Positions 26,513-32,572 of a DNA stretch of 64,000 nt are shown here, piece after piece. Position 1 is the first letter of the stretch; each line of letters opens with the position of its first letter. The notes under the pieces were generated by a model. It saw nothing but the letters and a program-made list of their open reading frames with translations, had not been told where the DNA came from and searched no databases. The DNA is taken from contig NZ_AUFM01000011.1 in NCBI RefSeq assembly GCF_000426505.1, positions 868,001 to 932,000 on the forward strand. Reading direction: 5' to 3'. The position numbers were made by a program, and so were the translations under genes. Source of the DNA: Nisaea denitrificans DSM 18348. Its GTDB lineage: Bacteria; Pseudomonadota; Alphaproteobacteria; Thalassobaculales; Thalassobaculaceae.

Positions 26513-26527
26513 GCAACCCCCGTGCCA
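26513..26527 (-). promoter_or_regulatory. Consensus sigma-54 promoter of the export operon
   Basis: The minus strand reads TGGCACGGGGGTTGC, an exact match to TGGCACG-N4-TTGC with GG-N10-GC spacing. It precedes the STAS gene by 36 bp. An IHF-like AT-rich element (TATCAAAATATTT, 26557-26569) lies between it and the putative enhancer. Confidence 0.85.
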
Positions 26528-26603
26528 TTTGCTGGCGTGTGTTTAACGTATTGAATTATCAAAATATTTTGAATGTTTGCTCAATAAGTCGATATCCCTC
26601 TTG

Positions 26604-26636
26604 CCGCAAATTGCAAGGGGCCCACTCATTCTGCGA
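26604..26636 (-). promoter_or_regulatory. 13-bp palindrome plus a weaker second copy, putative enhancer
   Basis: CCGCAAATTGCAA (26604-26616) matches the locus motif at 12 of 13 positions including the spacer, and ACTCATTCTGCGA (26624-26636) matches mainly its TGCGA half. The centres are 20 bp apart. The sites lie 77 bp upstream of the sigma-54 promoter at 26513; the second overlaps the end of the orphan exported-protein gene. Confidence 0.5.
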
Positions 26637-27051
26637 GACATGCCGCTTCACCAAACACGAGATGGGCCTCGGCGGACACTCTCTGCTGTCGCAGACGGGA
26701 ATCAACCCGTCCCAAAGCGAACTCGTTGCCGGTTGCGGGCAATGGCCGGAAAACACCGTCAAACAGATGGCCACCGTTGAATGCCGCCTGTCCGATCAAC
26801 CCGGGGAGCACCGCCCACATTTCTCCGCCCCGCTGTACCGGGATGGCCACCAAGCGGCATGTGTCACGTTCCCGATAATAGTCAGTGCCGATGTAGGAAG
26901 CTCCAGGCGTCAGTGCCCTCGTTTGCCTTGCGACGTAATTCGCGTGCGTCGCCCAAGCGTTGAATTCCGTTCTGCCGGATTGTCGATCCACCGCTTCTCG
27001 TGCACTCAGGACGCACAGAGGTGTCAACAGCACGAGAAGCCAGCGCTTCAT
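26626..27051 (-). CDS. Unknown exported protein coupled to the exosortase
   Basis: The 141-residue protein starts at ATG 27051, overlapping the exosortase stop by 4 bp, and has an N-terminal hydrophobic signal or anchor (residues 4-16). The mature part has one internal cysteine near residue 66 and one near the C-terminus, and a G-E-x-W-AVLPGLIGQAAFNGGH stretch near residue 80. No family is recognised. Its position parallels EpsI-type proteins that follow exosortases in other bacteria, but no clear EpsI similarity is seen. It could be an accessory or a second processed protein. Confidence 0.6.
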   Translation of the reverse strand: MKRWLLVLLTPLCVLSAREAVDRQSGRTEFNAWATHANYVARQTRALTPGASYIGTDYYRERDTCRLVAIPVQRGGEMWAVLPGLIGQAAFNGGHLFDGVFRPLPATGNEFALGRVDSRLRQQRVSAEAHLVFGEAACLAE

Positions 27052-27878
27052 ACTCCAGTCCCCCGCTTCGGGAACAGCAGGACAAGGACAACAGCGCAGA
27101 TGGCAAACCCCATCACCTGATTTGCCGCCTCGTTGTGTAGCTGCCCATAGAAATGTGGAGAGAAGAGCATGGCCGTCAGCCTGCCGAGATTGAGCAGTGC
27201 AGTGAAAACAGTAACTATCGACAGAGTGACAACGAGCTTTGCCGATTTGACACGTAGCAGATGGCCGAGAGCCAGGGTCAGAACCGCAGCCTCCGCAATC
27301 AGAATGAAACTGGAGCACTCTGTCAAAAGCACGACCTGGCGCCCAGACAAGAACAGAACACTCCCCCTCAATTGATGGGACTCGCCAGCGACTGTCAGCA
27401 ATTTGCCGAGCATCCCGGCCTCGCTTTCGAGCAGAGTTTGGCTGACCACATCAGCACCAACTCCGGAGAAAAACTCCAACAGAGCAGTAACGGCCAGCAT
27501 GAAAGCCGCCGCGCACAGGTTCGTATCTTTTGCCGATTTCGCCGCCACACTGATGGCGAACGCTGCGATCAGGATGGCTACAATTATCGAAATACCGCCG
27601 GCAGGAGCAGGGCTGATGATGAGCAGAAGCGCCAGCGGGCCGGCTATGCGACCGGCAGTCCGATGACGTGACCGCTGAAGGTCGACCGCAACCGCCACTG
27701 CACACAAAATTGAAACAGTACCGGGCCATGACGTCCCGGCATGCAGTCCGCGCCAAAGCCATCCCGCAGATATTAGGGCGAGGGCGGTCCAGACGACATC
27801 GCGGCAAAGGAGCTGCCTGTCCAGAACGCGCCAGCACGGCGCGGCGAAACCGCCCGCTTTAGCGACGGCGGCACGCAT
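27048..27878 (-). CDS. Exosortase/archaeosortase-family transpeptidase
   Basis: The 276-residue protein (ATG 27878; a TTG at 27890 would add four residues) is mostly membrane-embedded with about eight hydrophobic segments. It carries the three catalytic residues expected of exosortases in order and in suitable contexts: Cys188 in LLTECSSF, Arg233 in LLNLGRLTAM and His248 in GQLHNEAANQVMG. Exosortases cleave C-terminal sorting tags of exported proteins at the membrane. The gene overlaps the PEP-CTERM-like gene upstream and the orphan protein downstream, so all three are translated together. The Arg-His spacing of 15 residues is short compared with well-known types, so it may be a divergent subfamily. 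Confidence 0.75.
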   Translation of the reverse strand: MRAAVAKAGGFAAPCWRVLDRQLLCRDVVWTALALISAGWLWRGLHAGTSWPGTVSILCAVAVAVDLQRSRHRTAGRIAGPLALLLIISPAPAGGISIIVAILIAAFAISVAAKSAKDTNLCAAAFMLAVTALLEFFSGVGADVVSQTLLESEAGMLGKLLTVAGESHQLRGSVLFLSGRQVVLLTECSSFILIAEAAVLTLALGHLLRVKSAKLVVTLSIVTVFTALLNLGRLTAMLFSPHFYGQLHNEAANQVMGFAICAVVLVLLFPKRGTGV

Positions 27879-28125
27879 AACAGCCGGCAATCAGGAGGAT
27901 GATTCCAGTCGCCACGTTCAGCGCAGGCCCGGGCACTGGCTCCACGCTCGATTCCGCGAGCTGCGCCTGGCACCACCATGAGATAGCCGCACTGCAATTG
28001 GCGTTCGTCGAGCCGTTCGTGGCCCCATCTTTAAAAGCGGTGGTGTTGAAATTGTCCTCAGCCGCCGTGACCAGAGAACTCTGGCCAGCCAAAAGAACAA
28101 GGGTGCATAGGATCACTCTGAACAT
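27859..28125 (-). CDS. Small exported protein with PEP-CTERM-like sorting signal
   Basis: The 88-residue protein (GGAGG 6 bp upstream of ATG) has an N-terminal signal peptide with cleavage near VTAA-ED (residue 22) and a 40-residue mature region rich in Asn, Thr and Ala with two cysteines (44 and 52). Its tail is tripartite: PVPGPALN (63-70), a hydrophobic stretch (71-81) and a basic end CRRR. This matches the layout of exosortase sorting tags, with VPGP in place of VPEP. It is the first gene of the exosortase operon and overlaps the exosortase gene by 20 bp, so it is the likely dedicated substrate. It has its own sigma-54 promoter. Confidence 0.78.
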   Translation of the reverse strand: MFRVILCTLVLLAGQSSLVTAAEDNFNTTAFKDGATNGSTNANCSAAISWWCQAQLAESSVEPVPGPALNVATGIILLIAGCYACRRR

Positions 28126-28165
28126 CTCTTCCTCCGAGCAGGATCAATATCTCAGAACCCTCAAC

Positions 28166-28180
28166 GCAAGAAACAGACCA
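28166..28180 (-). promoter_or_regulatory. Sigma-54 promoter of the exosortase operon
   Basis: The minus strand reads TGGTCTGTTTCTTGC, with TGG at -24, TTGC at -12 and GG-N10-GC spacing. It lies 40 bp before the substrate gene start. The -24 box is less perfect than at the export operon. Confidence 0.65.
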
Positions 28181-28276
28181 GAGAGATCTACACTCCCTTT
28201 CCTCGCCGCCCAACAAGCTTCACATTGTTTCTAAAGGCTTTTCCTGCGCTGCAGGTCTGATCCCGATGTGTCGGCC

Positions 28277-28312
28277 ATGCAAGTTGCGTCGATCGCAGAT
28301 TGCAATTTGCAA
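28277..28312. promoter_or_regulatory. Triple cluster of 13-bp palindromes between divergent sigma-54 promoters
   Basis: The sites are ATGCAAGTTGCGT (28277-28289), TCGCAGATTGCAA (28293-28305) and TTGCAATTTGCAA (28300-28312, perfect dyad). The second and third overlap. They are 97 bp from the exosortase-operon promoter and 86 bp from the HlyD/BcsA-operon promoter, in non-coding DNA. The remainder of the 316-bp gap 28126-28441 holds the two promoters and an IHF-like element (28366-28378); no gene is seen in it. Confidence 0.65.
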
Positions 28313-28397
28313 GGGTTCAACGCTCAAAGCGCCTCGCGTATCGCCCCCATAAATCATAACGCACTGAATTTATTGATTTTAATTTAACTACAGAAGA

Positions 28398-28412
28398 TGG
28401 CCCGAACTTTGC
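28398..28412 (+). promoter_or_regulatory. Sigma-54 promoter of the HlyD/BcsA-like operon
   Basis: TGGCCCGAACTTTGC has exact GG-N10-GC spacing (28399-28400, 28411-28412) and TTGC at -12. It overlaps the upstream in-frame ATG at 28397, which argues that the real start of the gene is the later ATG at 28442. Confidence 0.78.
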
Positions 28413-28441
28413 GGCAAGCGGACCAAATATTGGAGTTCGCT

Positions 28442-29716
28442 ATGCCCATACGCCCGAACCGCATTCTTCTCAGCGTGGCCATCATCGGCGCCGCAGCATT
28501 TGGCATGAGCCCTTCCGTGTTCGTGATTCCGAGCATTGATGCTGTCGTGAATGCCGAAATCACCGTCGTGTCCTCGATGACCGAAGGCACGGTGAAAGGC
28601 GGCCCCCCCTCTGTCGGCACACGCGTCCGCAAGGGCACCCAATTGGCGGAGACCTACAACAATCGCCAAGACCAAAGCTTCAAGGGTGAACTGCGCACCG
28701 AAAAGGTCGCGCTCACTGAGCGGATTGACGCGCTTGATCGGCAGGAGAATGCGCTGCGGGATACGGCCAATGAGCTAGCCGCGCGTGTCCGCACATATGG
28801 TGACTTCACTCTGAAGCACCTCTCCAGGAGGCTGGCGGAAGCCGAGGCGGATCGTGAAGCGATTGCAGCCGAACGTCAGCATGCCGGGCGCGAACTCGAC
28901 CGTCAGAAAACACTACTTTCCAAGGAGGCCACGTCGAAGGCCAAGTTCGAAAATGCTGAATTCAAGGTTAAGCAACTCGATGCACGGCTCTCGCAAAAGA
29001 ACGCAATCATCGAAAGGCTGAATGTCCGTCGGCAGTCCGTTCAGCAAACGACGTTCCTTTCCGAAGGTCAAAACGACGTTCCCTATTCGCAGCAGCGCTT
29101 GGACGAAATCCGCTTGAGGTTGTTCGACCTCGAGGCCCGCCGCAGCGAATACACCATCCGCGTCAGAGAGATCGAGCGTCAGTTCGAGACAGAGACAAAC
29201 CGTCTCGCGGCCACGCGGCTCACACGGCTCTACTCACCGGTCGACGGCGTCGTCTGGAAACGGTTTGTCAAACCGGGAAACGAAGTTGTGATTGGCGTCG
29301 AACTGCTTGAAATCGTCGATTGTGCAAATGCCTTTCTCGACGTGTCCCTTGAAGAGGAGAGCTTCTCCCGGATCCGCATCGGAGACGAGGCGGAGGTCCG
29401 CTTGGTCGGCGCCAACGCCCCCTTCTCAGCCAGGGTTCTTGCACTCCGAGGTGCTGGCGCTATCACCGAAGATCGTCTGCTCGCCGCCCGCCCGCAGATG
29501 CGTGGCCCGCGGGAGTTCCAGGCGATCCTCTCCTTTGATCCGCAACAGCATGGCGCCGGGCCCCAAAACTTTTGCTTGATCGGCCGATCCGCCGAAGTCG
29601 CCTTTACCCGCTTTGCAGACACCGGGCGGTTTGCCACCGTCGCCGACGCCTTCGGCGCGTTCCGCAATTTCATCGTCAAAACTGCGGCCGCCGCCATTCC
29701 GGAGAACCTGAAGTGA
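28442..29716 (+). CDS. HlyD/Alg44-like membrane-fusion protein
   Basis: The 424-residue protein has an N-terminal membrane segment (about 8-28) and a split biotinyl-lipoyl/barrel-sandwich domain (VSSMTEGTVKGGPPSVGTRV near residue 40 and LYSPVDGVVWKRFVKPG near residue 262). These flank a long coiled-coil hairpin (about 75-255) and a beta-barrel domain. This is the layout of membrane-fusion proteins paired with BcsA-like synthases, such as BgsB and Alg44. The ATG at 28442 has GGAG about 6 bp upstream. Its stop overlaps the synthase start by 4 bp (GTGA). It probably links the synthase to periplasmic export. Confidence 0.85.
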   Translation: MPIRPNRILLSVAIIGAAAFGMSPSVFVIPSIDAVVNAEITVVSSMTEGTVKGGPPSVGTRVRKGTQLAETYNNRQDQSFKGELRTEKVALTERIDALDRQENALRDTANELAARVRTYGDFTLKHLSRRLAEAEADREAIAAERQHAGRELDRQKTLLSKEATSKAKFENAEFKVKQLDARLSQKNAIIERLNVRRQSVQQTTFLSEGQNDVPYSQQRLDEIRLRLFDLEARRSEYTIRVREIERQFETETNRLAATRLTRLYSPVDGVVWKRFVKPGNEVVIGVELLEIVDCANAFLDVSLEEESFSRIRIGDEAEVRLVGANAPFSARVLALRGAGAITEDRLLAARPQMRGPREFQAILSFDPQQHGAGPQNFCLIGRSAEVAFTRFADTGRFATVADAFGAFRNFIVKTAAAAIPENLK

Positions 29717-31680
29717 CTGGCTTGTTGACCAATATCGCGTTTGATGTGCCAGCTCTGACTCCGTTGATTCTGGCTGTTCTCTTCATTGCTTTCGCGATGC
29801 CGCAGCTTCACCGGACGAGTAATCGCGATCGACTGATCGTGGTCTCTCTGACAGCCGTCTTCTTCATCCGTTACGTCATATGGCGTGCCGACCAGCTTAT
29901 CTCGGCAAAAGGCGGAAGCGGGGAAATCGCCTATGCATGGGGGACCTTTGGGCTTGAAACGCTGGCCCTGCTCGAAATCGCCATCTTTCTGCTGATCATG
30001 TCCAGAACAGCGGACCGTAAGCCCGCAACCGACAGTGCCGAGCGTGCGCTGCTGGCCAGGCCAGCGGAACAGTTCCCGTCAGTCGACATCCTAATTCCGA
30101 CCTACAACGAAGGCCGCGAGGTCCTGGAGCGCAGCATCATCGCCGCGCGCGGGATTCACTACCCGAATTTCAAGGTCTGGGTCTGCGATGACGGGAACGG
30201 GCGAACCTGGCTTCGTGACCTGTGCGCCTTCCATGATGTCGGCTATATCGCCCGGACGGATCGCTCCCACGCCAAGGCCGGCAATATCAATAATGCGCTC
30301 ACCCTCACAGATGGGGAGATCGTGGCAATCTTCGACGCCGATTTCGCTCCGACACGAAACTTCCTGCTTCGCACGACCGGATTGTTCGAAGACCCCAGCA
30401 TCGGCCTCGTCCAGACGCCACAACACTTCTTTAACAAGGACCCGATCCAGACCAATCTGGCGGCGCTCCAGGAGATTCCCGACGAACAACGCCTGTTCTT
30501 CGACCACATGGCGCCGAGCCGGGACGCTTGGGACGCCGCTTTCTGCTGCGGGGCGGGCTCGATCATGCGCCGTTCTGCGGTCGAGGCCATCGGCGGTGTG
30601 CCAACCGGGTCGATCACCGAGGACCTGCTTACATCTCTTGCCATGCTCCGTGTTGGCTATCGCTCCCGGTATCTGAACGAGCGGCTGGCTTCGGGACTAG
30701 CGCCGGAAAACATGAACGCCTACATCGTCCAGCGGCAGCGCTGGTGCCGTGGGGCCATCCAGGGGCTTTTCCTGCGCCAGGGGCCGCTCGGTCCCGGACT
30801 CTCTCTCAAGGATCGTGTGCTCTATTTCCCGCTCGGGTGGATCGCACAGCATCCTCTGAAATTGTTCATGCTGCTGGTGCCGATAATCTATTTTTTCACC
30901 GGCACCTCTCCTTTCCCCGGACTGACGCTAGCGGCTTTCTTCGAGATCATAGCCCCTCTGGTTCTCCTCGCGACGGCGGCAATGATGTGGCTGGTTCCCG
31001 GGTGCTACGTTCCGCTGGTCTCAGCCGCAGTCGGCATCCACACCGCTCTACATGTCTTTCCGACCGTCGTCGCCTCGTTGATATGCCCCTTCGGCGTGCC
31101 GTTCCAGGTCACCCCAAAAGGAAAGGCAGCTGAGCAGCGAACCGTCGATCGCCTTGGTCTCGGCTTCGCCATTCTCATCGGCTTGCTGACGGGCATTGGC
31201 CTGTTGTGGAACGGCTTCGCCTGGCGCGGGAACCACGATGCCGCCAGCTTCAATCTGATCGCAAATCTTTGGGGCTGCCTCAATCTGGTGATCTGCTTTC
31301 TGATCGGTCTCATCGCAATTGACCGCAGCCGCCTCCGTGGCGAGGAGCGATTTAACCTGAACGAGCCGTCCGTCATCACCTGTGTGGAGGAGGCCCTTCC
31401 TGGCCGCCTCGTCGACTTGTCGGCAACTGGCGCGCAATTAACACTCGCCAACGCCCCAGCGGTGGGCAGCGATGTCGAGCTCGAGATATTCGGTATTGGT
31501 GCCGTCCCCGGCCGGGTCGTCCGAAGCACGTCGGCCGGCGTCGGCATTCTGTTCGGTGCCTTGGATATCGACGTGCGCACAAAACTGATTGATCGCCTAA
31601 GTGCCGGCGATCTCGACAACAGTGTCCGATCGGCAAACTGGCTAGGTATCGTCCGTCAAACCCTTCGCAACTTCGTCTGA
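29713..31680 (+). CDS. BcsA-like processive glycosyltransferase with C-terminal PilZ domain
   Basis: The 655-residue GT2 synthase has two N-terminal membrane segments and a cytoplasmic GT-A domain with D,D,D,Q(Q/R)xRW-type motifs: CDDGNGR near 157, FDADFAP near 208, ITEDL near 300 and QRQRW near 339. Further membrane segments follow at about 370-540, then a C-terminal PilZ domain with RGEER (RxxxR, near 542) and DLSATG (DxSxxG, near 567). Both c-di-GMP-binding motifs are intact, so activity is probably c-di-GMP dependent. The product could be cellulose, a mixed-linkage beta-glucan as made by BgsA, or another beta-glycan. Start is GTG 29713 overlapping the HlyD-like stop. Confidence 0.88.
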   Translation: MTGLLTNIAFDVPALTPLILAVLFIAFAMPQLHRTSNRDRLIVVSLTAVFFIRYVIWRADQLISAKGGSGEIAYAWGTFGLETLALLEIAIFLLIMSRTADRKPATDSAERALLARPAEQFPSVDILIPTYNEGREVLERSIIAARGIHYPNFKVWVCDDGNGRTWLRDLCAFHDVGYIARTDRSHAKAGNINNALTLTDGEIVAIFDADFAPTRNFLLRTTGLFEDPSIGLVQTPQHFFNKDPIQTNLAALQEIPDEQRLFFDHMAPSRDAWDAAFCCGAGSIMRRSAVEAIGGVPTGSITEDLLTSLAMLRVGYRSRYLNERLASGLAPENMNAYIVQRQRWCRGAIQGLFLRQGPLGPGLSLKDRVLYFPLGWIAQHPLKLFMLLVPIIYFFTGTSPFPGLTLAAFFEIIAPLVLLATAAMMWLVPGCYVPLVSAAVGIHTALHVFPTVVASLICPFGVPFQVTPKGKAAEQRTVDRLGLGFAILIGLLTGIGLLWNGFAWRGNHDAASFNLIANLWGCLNLVICFLIGLIAIDRSRLRGEERFNLNEPSVITCVEEALPGRLVDLSATGAQLTLANAPAVGSDVELEIFGIGAVPGRVVRSTSAGVGILFGALDIDVRTKLIDRLSAGDLDNSVRSANWLGIVRQTLRNFV

Positions 31681-31692
31681 GGAGAAAACAAC

Positions 31693-32013
31693 ATGGAAAT
31701 CCGCATACGCTCGGACTCAAGTCCACTCAGCATCACGCTGGAAGGCTCGCTCGACGGCACATCGGCTTCCGCGCTGCGAGATCAGTTCTTCGACGTTTCC
31801 CTGACAACGAGCGGAGCTGTAATCGTGGATATCAGCGCCGTGGATTTCATGGACAGCGTTGGCCTCGGCCTTCTGGTCTCCTTCTACCGCCAACTCGGCG
31901 CCAAGGGCCGCCTCCTGCACGTTATCGGCGCAACCGGCCAGCCCAACGACCTGCTGCGCATTACCGGCAGTGGCCGTGTGCTGTGCTTGCCAATAGCAGA
32001 AAACGTAGCGTGA
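31693..32013 (+). CDS. STAS-domain protein after the BcsA-like synthase
   Basis: The 106-residue STAS protein has DFMDSVGLGL with candidate phospho-Ser55 and the ATGQPNDLL segment shared with the other two STAS proteins here. GAGGAGA lies 7 bp before its ATG, and it follows the synthase by 12 bp in the same operon. It may tie synthase activity to the kinase/phosphatase at 19504. The 157-bp gap to the next, convergent gene contains nothing I recognise. Confidence 0.88.
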   Translation: MEIRIRSDSSPLSITLEGSLDGTSASALRDQFFDVSLTTSGAVIVDISAVDFMDSVGLGLLVSFYRQLGAKGRLLHVIGATGQPNDLLRITGSGRVLCLPIAENVA

Positions 32014-32170
32014 CCATCTGCAGCCTGAGCGCCGCCACGGAACGTTTCGTCGGGATGTTTGCTGAGTCCTTGGGCTGGATTAAAAAAACTGAACGTCGAA
32101 GCTCAGCCTGATCAACCTGACTTCTTCGCGAACTTCTGCTGATTTCACTTGAGCGGCAAGACGGCTCAAT

Positions 32171-32398
32171 TCATCGAGGTTTCTCGGCGTTTATAATAAG
32201 GCGTTTGATGTGGGCGGCGAAAAACCATGTTGCGGGGATGCCCAGGACCAAGCCGCCGGCAATGGATTCATACGGGGTCAGCACACGCCAGCCGAGCCAG
32301 CTGAAGATCAATGATGCGAAGAACAGATTGACGGCAGCGGCACCCGCACCGAACGGATAGAGTCCTGCCAGCAGCTTCCATCCCGGCCGCGTGCTCAC
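32171..32398 (-). CDS. Small membrane protein at the end of the nor operon (NorF-like?)
   Basis: The 75-residue protein starts at GTG 32398, overlapping the upstream 58-aa gene by 4 bp (GTGA), and has two predicted membrane helices (about 17-39 and 46-63) with a basic end. Its position after norCBQD fits a NorF-type or similar accessory of nitric oxide reductase, but sequence identity to NorF cannot be judged here. An alternative upstream ATG at 32416 is possible. Confidence 0.5.
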   Translation of the reverse strand: MSTRPGWKLLAGLYPFGAGAAAVNLFFASLIFSWLGWRVLTPYESIAGGLVLGIPATWFFAAHIKRLIINAEKPR

Positions 32399-32571
32399 CG
32401 CCGGGTCACCAGCCATTGCACCGCCGCCAGAGCCAGCAACAAGGCGACAGATGCCAACAGGAACCAGCCTTCCGCCGTTGCGGTTTGCGGGTTCGGGATC
32501 GGGCGCTGGAAGTTTGACGCATGGGTCTGGAACGGCATCATCAAAGCGCAAAGAAAGAGCAGCGTTCGCAT
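32395..32571 (-). CDS. 58-residue membrane protein between norD and the last nor gene
   Basis: This short gene starts at ATG 32571 one base after the norD stop, with GGAGA about 8 bp upstream, and ends with a GTGA overlap into the next gene. The protein has an N-terminal signal-like hydrophobic segment (3-14), a Pro/Asn-rich middle (Q-RPIPNPQ) and a second membrane helix (about 36-54) ending VTRR. Its tight coupling on both sides argues that it is real. It is a plausible small subunit or assembly factor for the NO reductase; no family is recognised. Confidence 0.65.
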   Translation of the reverse strand: MRTLLFLCALMMPFQTHASNFQRPIPNPQTATAEGWFLLASVALLLALAAVQWLVTRR

Positions 32572-32572
32572 G

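Noticed and set aside
28397-28441. Earlier ATG for the HlyD-like gene
   Set aside because: The ATG overlaps the sigma-54 promoter and would be upstream of the transcription start; ATG 28442 has a ribosome-binding site and precedes the membrane segment.
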